Shown piece by piece: positions 43,749-56,241 of a stretch of DNA of 64,000 nucleotides. The stretch is taken from contig BSBM01000372.1 of the NCBI GenBank assembly GCA_027924585.1, positions 32,730,001 through 32,794,000 of the forward strand. Reading direction: 5' to 3'. Under the pieces are notes generated by a model, which worked only from the letters and a program-made list of their open reading frames with translations, was not told where the DNA came from and searched no databases. The number at the start of each line of letters is the position of its first letter. Position 1 is the first letter of the stretch. This DNA is from Larix kaempferi (Eukaryota > Streptophyta > Pinopsida > Pinales > Pinaceae). Made by a program: the position numbers and the translations under genes.

Positions 43749-45419
43749 CTATCTTGGTCCTCTTTTCCTTTGGGACATGTGTGTATACTGGACAACCAAA
43801 TATTCTGAGATGGCTGACTTCGAGTTTCTTACCAGAAAAGACCTCTTCTGTGTCTTGTTGTCCAATATCTTGTGGGGTGTTCTGTTCTGCACATATACAA
43901 CTGTCCTAGCTGCTTCTGCCCATAGATGCATAGGTAGATCCTGGTCATGCAACATTGCCCTTGCTGCTTCCATGATTGTTCTATTATTTCTTTCTGCAAC
44001 TCCATTCTGTTGTGGATTGTAAGGAGCAGTCAACTCCCTCTCAATCCTTGAATCACTGCATAACTTCTTGAAGTCACCTGAAGTGAATTCTCCACCATTG
44101 TCGCATCTAAATGTTTTGATCTTCTTATCAGTTTGGTTCTCCATCAAGTTTTTGAATTCCTTGAACTTATCAAACACTTCATCTTTGTTCTTCAAGAAGT
44201 AAACCCGAGTCTTCCTGGAGAATTCATCATTGACAGAGACATAGCACGCATACCCACTCAGAGAACTGGATGACATTGGACCACATACATCGGAGTGGAT
44301 AATTTCCAAGATACTTTTTGCCTTGCTTTCACTGCTTGGAAATGCCTTCTTTATGTTCTTTCCTTTTGCACATCCTTTGCAAACACCTTCATGCTTGGTC
44401 TTGATTTTAGGAAAACCTTCTACAGCTTTACTTGCAATTGGTAATGCTCTGTAGTGCATATGTGCAAGTCTTCTATGCCAAAGTTCATTTGGCTCCATGG
44501 ATTCATGTACCATGGCATGTTCAGGCTGTCCCTTCAATTTGTACAATCCTCCCTCTTGCTCTCCAATCACCACTGCATCATCAATAGTTTTACCCTTTGG
44601 CCACATTAGGACTTGGCCATCTACAAATGCAGCCCTCATGCCTTTTGCATCCAATGTAGAGATGGAGAGTAAGTTCTTCTTGAGTCCAAGTACAAACAAC
44701 ACATCTTTCATCTTCAAGGATTTTCTAGATTCTAGGTTGTAGGAGGCTTCCCCACTTCCTTTGATAGGGTATTGATAATCATCCCCAAGTTTCACTTTAT
44801 GGGGTGATTCATGTTCAGACAGATTTACAAAAGATTCTTTAAACCCAGTCATGTGTTTAGAAGCCCCACTGTCAATTAACCAATCATTACAACCATGAGA
44901 AATAGTACCCGTGAGAGCATAGATTAGAACATACTCTTCTTTGCTTGATGAGTCATCATCATCACTTTCTGATCTAGCTTTCTTCCTGGGAGGTTCATCA
45001 TCCTCAGCAGCATGAGCATGATATCTTCTTTTGTTATTCTTCTTCTTCTTATTGAATTTGTTGTCTTTCTTCTTCTTGGGGCAATTTGAAGCAAAGTGTC
45101 CCATTTCATTACATTCGTAACATCGAACATGAGATGGATCTTTCTTCTTGTGATGAGGATGAGAATGTTTCTTGTTATGAGATTTCTCCCTCTTAAAATT
45201 GCTTCCCTTGGTGTGAGCTGTGAGAGCTTGATATTCATTCCACATCTTTTCTTCTCGTGCCACAAGCCTTGCTTCTTCTTGTGAGCATTCTTCCCGCAGT
45301 TTGCTGAAGGATACCAACTTCTTTCTTACACAGATTCCTTGGATAAAGGAATCCCATGACCTGGGTAGGCCATTCAGAGTGGTCATGACAACTTCACCAT
45401 TCTCCACCATTTCATCCAC
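43749..45419 (-). pseudogene. Gag C-terminus, zinc knuckle, protease and integrase of copia-2
   Basis: The 556-residue frame has the knuckle CYECNEMGHFASNC, protease DWLIDSGASKHMTG, pre-integrase LWHRRLAHMHYRAL, and an integrase core with the Asp and Glu positions kept (IIHSDVCGPM, RCDNGGEF, NGVAERNNR). The reading frame slips near 43850, where one base appears to be missing relative to usual copia sequence around NKT, and the tail after it is out of frame. Copia-1 has the same slip at about 24127. Confidence 0.88.
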
Positions 45420-45440
45420 TGCTTCTAGTTGTTCCTTGAT

Positions 45441-45824
45441 CTAAGAAACCCTAGAAAAATAATATTGAATGGATTCTCCATTCTGAAGCTTTACCCCTTT
45501 CAATTGGTTCCGCAGAGTCATCCTCCGATTTATGTTCTTCCCTTCAAATAGCTTGGATAGGGAATCAAACATCTCTTTGGGTGTCTTCAAAGATGACACA
45601 TGGGGGATGAGATGGTCCTTGATAGAATCAACAATGATTCTCTTTTCCTTGACCAAGTTATTCTTGTGGAGAGCTTTAGCTTTTTCTCCCTCTAGGACAG
45701 GGACCTCTTCCCTTATATATGAGTCCAACTCATTCTCTTCCAGGATTAACCCAATCCTATACTTCCAGGCTCGAAAGTTATCATCCCCTTCAAGCTTGTC
45801 CTCAATATTGGTGTGGTGATACAT
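45441..45824 (-). pseudogene. Gag N-terminus of copia-2
   Basis: The frame starts at MYHHTNIEDK, equivalent to MSHHTK in the other members. It has the UBN2-type gag motifs and ends at the TAG (45441-45443) shared with copia-1. The same frame continues beyond the stop into 43749-45419. Confidence 0.83.
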
Positions 45825-46386
45825 CTTTAAAGAGTACTTCAAATGGAAATAGAAAAGATTTAGGTCTTACCACTTGATTTGTTGAAAACTGGATCTAGTC
45901 CCGGATTAGGGTTTGTTAGAGAAACCCTAAAAATTCAAAATGTGAATTTAAACTTTCTGAAAGGATAGAAAGATGTGCCTTGATGAGCTGATCATCCTAG
46001 TGTATTCAGTATTTGATATCTACAAAGCTTCACCCTTCAGAAATGTCTTTTAGTCTTCCCAGGTTCACTTGGGAGGACCCTGAATTAGGGTTTGAGTTTC
46101 CCAGAGATTTACCCAGCCAAAAATCTCGATCCAAAGCTCTAAACTTCGATTGTTCCAAGGAGCTTCCAGCTATGTCTTCAAATTTCGGAAAGTCCTATTT
46201 TTGTGGAAACCCTAATTTTTAGGGCCAAAACTGAAAGTGCTCAGAACTGAATTCTGATTGGACAGAAAGATTCACCTTGCTGAGGAGAGTCAATATATCA
46301 TATTGCTTTCCCAAAATCTTTGGAGCGAAACCCAAAAACAAGAAGCCCTAGCTTCTGCAATTGCATAGTGTCCTCTTCTCAGGTTA
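45825..46386 (-). other. Leader of copia-2
   Basis: It duplicates the copia-1 leader, with the same telobox-like motifs and no convincing coding frame. The primer site lies at its right edge. Confidence 0.6.
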
Positions 46387-46398
46387 GCTCTGATACCA
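46387..46398 (-). promoter_or_regulatory. Primer-binding site of copia-2 (initiator Met tRNA)
   Basis: The minus strand reads TGGTATCAGAGC at the LTR edge, identical to copia-1. Confidence 0.9.
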
Positions 46399-46976
46399 TG
46401 TTAATTTTCGAGAATTAATTCAAAATACTCTAGGATCTTTACTGAGAGAATAACATGTACAGTATATCAATGCATATCAATCATAGCAAGCATATCAATC
46501 ATCACAAGATGCAATCATAAGTGACAATAGACACACAGAGTTTCCGTGGGGAAAACCCCACAACTTCCTCAGAGATAGATAGAGCAATAGCACAACCAAA
46601 GTACAACCCAAGTACAGGGATAGACTCCTCCTAGCAGTTGATCCTCCTCCTCACATGTGCGCCACTTTCCGAGTGATGGATAAGTGAGTAAGTGAAGTGA
46701 TCAAATAGAGAGATCCTGTTCTCTATTTATACTTGTTCTGAGCAGCCTAATAAAACTATGGGTCCGACTTGTCTAACTCAGCCTAATAACCCCAAGTTAA
46801 CTTAATCAGGTCCGACCCCACACATGGTGGTCTAATAACCCATCGGCAAGTTACGGCACTTGCGACACTAGTCAATACAAATGACGACACTTCCGTATAG
46901 AGGAATAATATATCTCTATAGGAGTACAATAAAATACATAGATGAAATACATTCTGAAGTTACATATACATTAACA
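46399..46976 (-). repeat. 5' LTR of copia-2 (578 bp)
   Basis: It matches the copia-1 5' LTR in length and carries the shorter GGGGAAAACCCCACAAC form. Its TATA palindrome has shrunk to nine pairs (AAATAGAGA 46703-46711, TCTCTATTT 46720-46728) because of changes in the centre. Confidence 0.9.
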
Positions 46977-47192
46977 CAAGATTTGATTCAACTCCTCTTG
47001 ATCTTTTAGAATTCGTTCATTCTCCTCAACAGTTTTTATTTTTGTTTTTAAATCTTTAGTTGTCCTTAGTAATTCAGATGAATTATCATTTAGTTCAATA
47101 AATAAATTTTCTGCATTAATATGTCTTTGCCCATTATTATTTTGTTCATTATTATGGGACTTGTCCTCAGTTGACTCTTCTGGTCCTTCCAT
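46977..47192 (-). pseudogene. Gag N-terminus of the chromovirus, second copy
   Basis: It is the same acidic Asn-rich gag start as at 27261-27476 but with CGA instead of TGA, so it stays open to the copia-2 target site. The rest of this gag is not in unit 2, because the duplication breakpoint lies in copia-2. A run of about 19 A residues lies just upstream (about 47223-47241), where copy 1 has a mixed A-rich stretch. Confidence 0.75.
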
Positions 47193-47315
47193 ACCTACAA
47201 CTAAATTTATAACGTGTTGTACAAAAAAAAAAAAAAAAAAATCAGTAATTTGCAAGTCTGTTTTGAACTTTAATTGCACGAGTTGATCCACTTTGGACGT
47301 AGTATTTGAACTTGC

Positions 47316-47327
47316 GCTCTGATACCA
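47316..47327 (-). promoter_or_regulatory. Primer-binding site of the chromovirus, second copy
   Basis: It reads TGGTATCAGAGC on the minus strand, two bases from the LTR start TGTAACATCCCC at 47330. Confidence 0.88.
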
Positions 47328-49403
47328 CATGTAACATCCCCAAATTTCACAAAAAATTAAAATTTTCTAGGTAGCATTAATTGCTTATATTTGTTATGCG
47401 GAAAGTATCATTAATTATAATTTAATTCATTTAACTACAGACTGATTATCTTCTATGACGACTCCTACTTCAAAAGGTCGTCATTGTTTAAATGCATTAT
47501 GTCATTTATATGCAGTGAATACTATACTTTGTCGTAATCGTCTTTTAATGCATGCAACTGATTGAATACATGTACCAACTGTATTATTACTTATAAATTC
47601 TTCGTTATGTAGTCTCTGTTTTTAATTCCATGCACTCATCTTTGTTATCTGAAAGTTTGTTTAATCAAAACATTTACTCTTAAAAATGTCATGAACAGAA
47701 TTTAAAGTTATAACCATGAATGTGATTTTAATACTTTTCTTCTTTTGATTGAAGGGTTCCTAAGGGTACCCGTGGCTTACTTAGATACTAGCTAGCTAAC
47801 ACATCGTAATACTCCTTTACAGACTTTGCAGGTTAGCAATGGTACTTCTAGGTTTATACATATTTAAGGGTCGATATTTCAAAGTGTATGTCAATCTCAT
47901 CCTGAAATTATTATGTTAGCTATGACGTTCTTAGCATGCATAAAAACTAAAGACTTAATACCTAGAGGCATGCCCTAGCTCACTATTAATATGATAATGT
48001 GCTCATTAAACTATGATTTTTAAACGTGGTAATGCAACATTCAACCAAGGCCTAAATTAATGATTAATACTTAGGATTTCAGAACATCATTGTTTAATAA
48101 ATATCATAATATGATCATGGTACATGTAACATAGTGTGTAATAGTTCTAGGGTGTAACACGATCTATCTACACCATAAACTGTGCAATACATTAATATTT
48201 TTCTTGTCAAATGATACATGGTAATGTTATGCCATACTATGGTTTTTAAAACTTGGATGAATGAATTTATATATATAAGCTAAGCTTAGCCAATGGCTAG
48301 TATTTAAACTATAGTCATGACACAATATTTCCAGGGTGGTGGAATTTAGAGCTGGCAGGAGTAATGAAACTCGATTGCGTTGATCTTTAAAGCTCTTTAA
48401 TGCACTCTTAGTGGATTGCTTAGTGGTAACTCCCGTGGCACGAATTCACTTGCAACCTTGTAATACTAACATGCCGAGATGGATTATCCTATGGTTTCAA
48501 CGTAAATAAAGGATGGATAAAAAGTTATGATAATGTAAAGGGTTTTGACTATAGGAAGAATACACCCAAATTTAACCATGGTGAAATGCATGTTGGCAGG
48601 AAACTAACCTCGATAGGGTATTTACGTAAATGCAATTTAATGAGAAGTGTAATCATGGCGATCCCTGCGTTATTGAACCACGTGATAGCTTGGGGTTTTG
48701 TGTAAACCCTATCTACACATTGAAAGATTGGTAATAGTGTTAGTTTCGTTCATTTGCAAGGTTTGTTGAGAGCCGTCAGGCTCTCAATTATGTCTGGGTT
48801 TTGAATGTTTAAACCTTTCCAGGGTTCGATGGTGGAACTGTAACCTGCATTCCCGGGTAATGTTAGCTATGGTAAACTCAAATTTCGATGGTAAAAGGAA
48901 CCGTGATGCTGATCCAGGCAGAATTCCATGAACTGAAGGTAAAATCACCACTAAGTTGGAGTTTGACAGTGATCAATGGTTTATACTTTGTTTTATACTT
49001 TTCACTAGTATTATAATTTTCTTTTAACCAATGGTGTTGTTGATTTACTGTGTTAGGGTACTTTTCGTCAAAGTTGGAGTTTATGAAGACTGTGGTGGTT
49101 GCTTCTAAGGGACTCTATGGCCCTGGTAAGCCTTGGTGATTCCCATAAACACCCTAATCGTAGCTCTTAAAACAAAGGTGGTGGAGGCCGGTCTGCGTGG
49201 TTTTGTCGAGAAGCAAAATCACACTTCTATTAGGTTTTATTGTATTACTGGATAGTTTGTACGCCATTTGGAAGCTCTATAAATGAAATAATAACGGGTA
49301 TTTGATGTTCGAGCTACGGCTCTTATTAAATCTTGTCTGGAAAATTATTTTTAATACTGGATTCGGTTTTTATTTATTCAAGAAATCTTTTAAGGTTGAA
49401 CCC

Positions 49404-50444
49404 TGTTAATTTATGTAACTCAGTAGGTCCTTCACCGTTTTGGTAGTGTCCGGTGAGGACACATTTTTGTACTTGTTTTTCCTAAGTCAACTTTATTTTA
49501 TAAAAAGTGACTTTATATTATAAAGTGAAAGTGACTTTATGAATTAAAGTGAAATGTAATAAATGTCATTAAATGAGCAAAAAGGGCATTTAATGAGTAT
49601 TTAATAATGACCCTTAGATCTAATCTAATCTTGACCATTCAAAAGTGAGTTAGGGTTAGGGTTTAGTTAGTTAGGGTTTCAAAGTGAAGTTTCACTTATT
49701 TAATGAAGCTTTGGGAAAAGGAGCATACACATCGAATCTAGAGAAGGACGTCTAGAGGAGAGAGAGAGATTTTCAGTCACGTGGAAGAGAGAGTATCATT
49801 CCGAGAGAGAGAGAGAGATCAGATTTGAAGGGGCGCAGAAATCAAGGCAGAATTAATAGCACAGAAAACGAGGAGAAAAAGTACAGCAGCAGGGCCGTAC
49901 AGTGAAGGTGCAGCAGGCCGTACACTGTCTTTATTGCAGCAGGCCGTACAGCTGCACAGAAATCGATGCATTTAATCTTTGACTGAGTTTGAATGCACAG
50001 TAATCGAGGTAGCTGTTCTTGGCACGTTTTCCAAAGCATTTGCTGAAGTAAAGAGGCCGTACAGCAGGCCATACAGCTGGTACAAATTCCTCTTATTTTC
50101 TATTCAGTTTCTCAAGTGATTTTTCTTAGTTTTGTCCAGCAAAGTATCTCTCTGTAAAATATACTTTCTCTCTCTATAAAAATATCTCCGGGTTTTACCT
50201 CACAGAGGTGAGGGTTTTGCCCTGGGCATTGGCCCTAAAATTTCTGTGTTCTTATGGGTATCTGTGTCTTCAGCTAGATTCTATCAGTAGCATGAATTTG
50301 TATTTGTGTTCCAGTTATCTGTATGTTTGATTTCAGTAGCTTAGCAAATCATAACTCAGATGAGCATTAAATCTAGTTTACATGCTAAGTGTTTGACAAA
50401 ATGTCACTATTAGAAAATGATGTTTTGGTCATGTAATTTCAACA
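49404..50444 (+). repeat. 5' LTR of the gag-only copia element (1041 bp)
   Basis: It runs TGTTAATTTATG...ATTTCAACA. It holds a telomere-like GTTAGGGTTAGGGTTTAG at about 49648-49665, GA-rich microsatellites near 49757-49820, and five GGCC(G/A)TAC motifs (49893, 49916, 49942, 50055, 50067). A TATA box (CTATAAAAATA) lies near 50176, which would place the motifs in the U3 region. Confidence 0.9.
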
Positions 50445-50456
50445 TGGTATCAGAGC
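50445..50456 (+). promoter_or_regulatory. Primer-binding site of the gag-only copia element
   Basis: TGGTATCAGAGC directly follows the 5' LTR, matching initiator Met tRNA. Confidence 0.9.
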
Positions 50457-50541
50457 ATAGAGGTTTTGCTCAAGACTATTGTACATCTGTGTAGAGAACA
50501 TAGCAGAGAGGGTCTTGCAGGTGAAAGTCAATTCAAGCATC

Positions 50542-51969
50542 ATGGTAGCTGCAGGGTTGAGGTTCGAGGACAGGCTGGATGGATCCAGTAATTTCAGTCC
50601 GTGGAAAGAAAGGATCACGATACTGTTCAAAGAGTAGGCATTATGGGACATCGTGGGGGCTTCTGCTACTGTGACAGTTCCTACAGATGCAGTGCAGAAG
50701 ACTGCGTTTGAAAAGAGAGACATCAAAGCTCAGCGGATACTCTTTGACTCTATCAAGGATCATGTGATCCCTTTTATTTCCAGGAAGACGCATGCTTTTA
50801 ACATGTGGTCTTCATTGTGTACCCTATATCAGAGCAAGAATCAGAACCGGAAGATGGTCCTGAGAGAAAAGCTCAGAAACACCAAGATGATGGAAACTGA
50901 CTCTGTGACTGCTTACCTCACCAAGATCACTCAGGTCAGGGATGAGCTGTGTGCAGCCGGTGAGCAAGTAGAGGATGAAGAGCTTGTTAGGCATGCTCTA
51001 AACGGATTCTCCACCAAATGGCATACCTTTGTGAAAGGAGTGGTGGCCAGAGATAAGCTACCAGACTGGACTAGGTTATGGGATGATTTCATCAAGGAAG
51101 AATCAAGAGAGGGGATTCTTCAGAGCCCTCTGGGTGGAGAAGATGAGAATGTAGCTTTTGTTGCTGCTGGAAAGGGGAAGCAGAAGAAGGACCTCAGTAA
51201 GGTTCGTTGTTTTGCCTGTAACACCTTTGGCCATTATGCATCTCAGTGTCCAAACACTGAGAAGAGGAAGAAGAAGGCCTCAGTACCAGAATCTTCAGCT
51301 CAGGCTGCTGTAGCCGATTTTGCAAAGACATTTGATGAGGACTTTGCACTTGTATCTATAGCATCCAGTGTTGGAAGCTGCAGAAAGATTCTGAGTCATG
51401 AATGGCTCATTGACAGTGGAGCGACAAGACATATGACTGACACACTGAGTAAGTTCTTTAGTGTGAAAGAGGTGGGTCCAGGACACTTCGTTCAGCAGGG
51501 TGACTCAGTTAGAGCAGTAAGGGGAATCGGTTCAGTCTGATTCAGTTTGTTTGATGATGAAACCCTAGTCCTTCATGGGGTTTTGTATGTACCAGAACTG
51601 AGGATCAGTTTAATCTCAGTATTAGCTCTGGAGAACATGGGGTTCGGAGTACTCTTCATGAGGGAGCATGTGTTCCTGACTCCAGTCGGAAATGAGGATG
51701 GCACCATTCTGCTTGGTTGTCAGAAGGAGGGTTTATATACATTAAAAGGACCTAATGTATATCAGACATCTGGATGGATTTCAGATTCCAGATCAGAAGG
51801 GGAAACTGCAGTGGCGCCAATTATTCAGTTTCCAGAGAACAGTAGTTCTCTATTGAGTACTGGCAGGAGACTTAGTCAGTATGAGTTTTTTGAGCAGGGG
51901 GATGCTGAGGAAGATGCAGATTCTTACGAAGCATTCAGAGTGGTCTACCGGTCACAGATCCAGATTTAG
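50542..51969 (+). pseudogene. Gag-protease-pre-integrase polyprotein with two in-frame stops
   Basis: One register runs from ATG 50542 to TAG 51967-51969, broken only by TAG at 50635-50637 and TGA at 51538-51540. It contains the copia gag start (LDGSSNFSPWKERI), a UBN2-type gag (SIKDHVIPFI, NQNRKMVLREKL), a zinc knuckle CFACNTFGHYASQC, a protease with HEWLIDSGATRHMTD, and the VLYVPELRISLIS...GLYTLKG region that usually precedes integrase. After that the frame passes into an acidic, unrecognised tail. The enzymes for reverse transcription and integration are absent. Such a protein could in principle still form particles. Confidence 0.85.
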
Positions 51970-52041
51970 GAACAAGAGGGAGCTCTAGCAGATAAAAGAG
52001 GACACTGACTTAGATGTTGTTTTTGAAGGACCTTCCTCGTT

Positions 52042-52051
52042 AAGAGGGAGT
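52042..52051 (+). promoter_or_regulatory. Polypurine tract of the gag-only copia element
   Basis: TAAGAGGGAG abuts the 3' LTR start TGTTAGTTTATG at 52052. Confidence 0.85.
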
Positions 52052-53091
52052 GTTAGTTTATGTAACTCAGTAGGTCCTTCACCGTTTTGGTAGTGTCCGG
52101 TGAGGACACATTTTTGTACTTGTTTTTCCTAAGTCAACTTTATTTTATAAAAAGTGACTTTATATTATAAAGTGAAAGTGACTTTATTAATTAAAGTGAA
52201 ATGTAATAAATGTCATTAAATGAGCAAAAAGGGAATTTAATGAGTATTTAATAATGACCCTTAGATCTAATCTAATCTTGACCGTTCAAAAGTGAGTTAG
52301 GGTTAGGGTTTAGTTAGTTAGGGTTTCAAAGTGAAGTTTCACTTATTTAATGAAGCTTTGGGAAAAGGAGCATACACATCGAATCTAGAGAAGGATGTCT
52401 AGAGGAGAGAGAGAGATTTTCAGTCACGTGGAAGAGAGAGTATCATTCCGAGAGAGAGAGAGAGATCAGATTTGAAGGGGCGCAGAAATCAAGGCAGAAT
52501 TAATAGCACAGAAAACGAGGAGAAAAAGTACAGCAGCAGGGCCGTACAGTGAAGGTGCAGTAGGTCGTACACTGTCTTTATTGCAGCAGGTCGTACAGCT
52601 GCACAGAAATCGATGCATTTAATCTTTGACTGAGTTTGAATGCACAGTAATCGAGGTAGTTTTTCTTGGCACATTTTCCAAAGCATTTACTGAAGTAAAG
52701 AGGCCGTACAGCAGGCCATACAGCTGGTACAAATTCCTCTTATTTTCTATTCAGTTTCTCAAGTGATTTTTCTCTGTTTTGTCCAGCAAAGTATCTCTCT
52801 GTAAAATATACTTTCTCTCTCTATAAAAATCTCTCCGGGTTTTACCTCACAGAGGTGAGGGTTTTGCCCTGGGCATTGGCCCTAAAATTTCTGTGTTCTT
52901 ATGGGTATCTGTGTCTTCAGCTAGATTCTATCAGTAGCATGAATGTGTATTTGTGTTCCAGTTATCTGTATGTTTGCTTTCAGTAGCTTATCAAATCATA
53001 ACTCAGATGAGCATTAAATCTAGTTTACATGCTAAGTGTTTGACAAAATGTCACTATCAGAAAATGATGTTTTGGTCATGTAATTTCAACA
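52052..53091 (+). repeat. 3' LTR of the gag-only copia element (1040 bp)
   Basis: It is nearly identical to the 5' LTR, with scattered, mostly transition differences. It ends TTTCAACA and is followed by the TSD AACCC and LTR C sequence. Confidence 0.9.
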
Positions 53092-55402
53092 AACCCTGCA
53101 ACTTTCGTATGATATTTTGTTTTCTTAGGTTTAATGTCGGTTTTCAAAAACCCTGTGCTTCAATTATTTTCAGTTGTTTTTCATATTTGAATTTATGAAG
53201 TGTTTGAAGGGTTTCGGGTTTGAGCCCGGTCATCATTATGGTCAAAAATAAAATATTTCTAAATAAAACCTGGGCAGAGTTCATTTTGTAATTTTTTGTT
53301 AAAACTTAACAGTATGAAATTATTACAACCAAAGTGAATTTCGATCTCTGTTCTAATGATCTTTTAAAATCGATATTTGTTAGATTGATAAGCTAGTTTT
53401 CATAAACATTTAAGCTTGTAAACAAACTTTGTGTAAATGTATAAAGTTGACCACAAATTCGAACCCTAGTTTTTTCTGGGTTGTATTTCATACATAAAAA
53501 AGCATTGTTAAAAGAATGGGCAGAACCCCAGTGGGTTTCGATACCATCCCAAAGGCTTACCTTTGAATAAAATAAATATTGTACTTAGTTTGTAATTACC
53601 CTACTATGGAAATCCATAGAATTAGGGTTAGATGCATTCGATTTTAATCTTCTAATGTATAAACATTAAGTTTACAGAACTTGTTATAATATTTGATACT
53701 GTAAGTTTTAGGTCTTAAGATTAATTAATATGATTATGGCTCGACCTTTGATATAAATGTTTTCGGATGGTGAAAGTATGAACTTGTTTATTTTTGGATG
53801 AACCCTTCACAATATTGTGTAGGACTAAAAGATAGGAACAATACTTGAATTCGTTTGTTAGTTTTAATGGTACTGGACATAACCCGAGCTTGGATATTCT
53901 TGAAGAATAGTGTTGGAATCCTACAATGATTCTGTAGTTTGCTTTTAGATTTAATAAAGTAATTATTTTACTATCATAATCTACGTTATTACGGTATATT
54001 ATAAATGATATAGTTTAGGGTTTGAAACCCTAAATACATTGTAATAGTTTGTGTAATTTACTTCCAATATAATGATTCGATTTGACTTAATTATATACTC
54101 TTGTATAGAAGGAAAATGATGCTCATAACATATACTTATAAATTATTCTAGAAAAGATACTTGTATTATTATTGGTTAGTATAAGTGTTTTAACCTAGAC
54201 TAGAATATTGCAGTGAAATCTAAGGTTTTGTATTATGATTTTGTACAATAATATATTCTTTTCTGACTGCAAGTAAACTCTGTTTTCAGTTCATAAAAGA
54301 CCAGGTGTATTTAATATAGATATATTCGATATTTGAAATGATTGTATAGTCCTACAGTAAGTAGTGTTTTCTGGTTTTACAAATAAAATAAATTCATTTA
54401 TACATATCGTTATAAACAGTTCTATCTGAGATATTTCCGATCATGCTAATCTATTTATAACTTAACTCCTATGTACTAGAGTACGACACTTAACAGTGTG
54501 TGGAAAAATACAGGGGAGTAATTTATTCATTCATACTACACTCAATCAGAAATAAACTATCAATCTAGCAGTTTTAAACAATTTTCAGAATAGATGACAG
54601 TTCAGAATTAAATCATTCAGAAAACTAATATGACAGAAAATAAATAATATAACACAATGAAAACCTGTTAACAGCAGAGGGTGACAAACATCCAAAGGAG
54701 CCTGTTCCACCCAACCTTCTCCTGAAGACAACCAAATCACTTGCCTTAGGACCCCCGAGCCTGTTCACTGAACCACCGGGACAAAGATGCTGTGTGGAGA
54801 ATGGAATAAATTCCTCTCCAACTCAGCATTAGTACTTAACAGTAATACTTCTTCCTTTAGCAATATTGAACTCAACAATAAGGTTGTACTAGTTCAGAAT
54901 GCAGACTTATCTCAATCAATCACTTCCTATCTTTCCCCTCATCGAATCTCTTGTGCTCTCTTCTTTTTCATTTTTCATAAATTATCACAAGGTAAAAACT
55001 GAACAGCCTCCTACTGAATTCAATGGGTAGATAAAGCATGCCTAGGTCTTTTGGTCGGTTTCTTAGTTATTGAGCCACCTGCTCAGTTCCACTTTCTTGG
55101 GGAAAATTACCATAAAACTAGGGAAGTTTCCCCCTGCAACAGCTAGAAGTGAATTGATGATGCTTCCAAGTGTCAGTTTTCTCTCACCCCGGTCCATTCC
55201 TCCTAGTGGGTCAGTGAACACTCATTCAACAGCCTCCCTTGGGTATTTGTATCCTCTTTTATTTGTTAATAATAAAATATTCAGTGTAATTAATTAGAGT
55301 CATTCTTGACCCCACTTGGTCAATAATCATAAAACTTTACAATAACATAAAACATAATGTTTTTCTCACAACATAAAATGTTCAGAATTTGGGTATGTTA
55401 CA

Positions 55403-56241
55403 ATTATCCTCATGTGGAAGGGATGCAATCTCTTGATGAAGCAAAGAAACATGACTGCTGCAAAAATAAGAATTTTTTTCATACCTTAGTGTTAAATATT
55501 AATCATTCCCATCTGGTTGATCCGTGTGTGCATGCTGCTCCACTTTGTGTTCAGTTGGAAGACTCAAGGCTACAATTTGTGTCCCTTTGATCCAATTTCT
55601 TGTATGGACACAGTGATTTTATACACATGGCTTCAATTTATTTGGGTGTCGCACATGATGGATGATTTTTTTCTCCTCGTGGTCATCTGAAGGCTAAACA
55701 ATGATAGTGAATTATGGCCCTCTAAACTAATATTCTGATAATAACCTTTGGATTCTCCTTTCCTAGAGAAACCAAACATCTTCTCCACAATTTTTTTATG
55801 TAGAGCATTGTGATAGTAAGGCTTGATATTGCTGCAAATTATTCTCTAAATTATGTTGTGTCTTATTAGAGTGCTTCAATGACTTTTCATGGCCCTTCAT
55901 TACTCTTTCCCAATCAATATTTTCCTCCTTAATGGGTGATGCAGGAAGGAAAATGAGTAACATTCAACAATCTACAATTCTAGCCATTGAAGAAACTTCC
56001 TCTTCATCTTTCTATATGTTGTCACAAAAGCAATCATACAAATCATATGGATTATGCAAGAACCCTAATGAAGGAATTAAACCATCTTCAAGAAATGATT
56101 CTTCCCTTGTTAAGTTGATCTCCTCAAGCTCCCATACAACCGGTTCCAACCTCATCTCTACAAATCTTATTCCAAGTTTTTTTCTTTATTCAAGGTTCCT
56201 CTTGGTTCCCCTAGATGTCAAGGAACATGCTTTGATACCAT
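55403..56241 (-). mobile_element. Internal region of element Z, 5' portion, second copy
   Basis: It duplicates 31984-32822 with about 2% differences, ending at the same variant primer site (TGGTATCAAAG, minus strand, near 56230-56240). No coding domain is visible. Confidence 0.6.

Larger units (their letters stand above)
40032..46976 (-). mobile_element. Copia-2: second copy of copia-1, lacking its 3' LTR
   Basis: The element is the duplicate of copia-1 with the same target-site base block CAAGA at its right end (46977-46981). Its left end is cut at the duplication junction, so the 3' LTR and polypurine tract are missing. It cannot be a complete integration substrate. Its coding region is better preserved than that of copia-1. 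Confidence 0.9.
49404..53091 (+). mobile_element. Gag-protease-only (non-autonomous) copia element, 3688 bp
   Basis: This plus-strand element has LTRs 49404-50444 and 52052-53091, a primer site (50445-50456), one coding region and a polypurine tract (52042-52051). The TSD is AACCC (49399-49403 and 53092-53096), and the empty site is intact in unit 1 at 29673-29677. The internal region is only about 1.6 kb and stops after the pre-integrase region, so integrase, RT and RNase H are absent. LTRs differ at about 19 sites by eye, about 2%. It belongs to a copia family different from copia-1/3. Confidence 0.93.
47330..55402 (-). repeat. 5' LTR of the chromovirus, second copy (LTR C), split by a copia insertion
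   Basis: LTR parts are 47330-49403 and 53092-55402, together about 4380 bp, close to LTR B (4368 bp). It shares with LTR B the block of about 155 bp absent from LTR A. Apart from the inserted element I see no gene in it. Confidence 0.88.
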
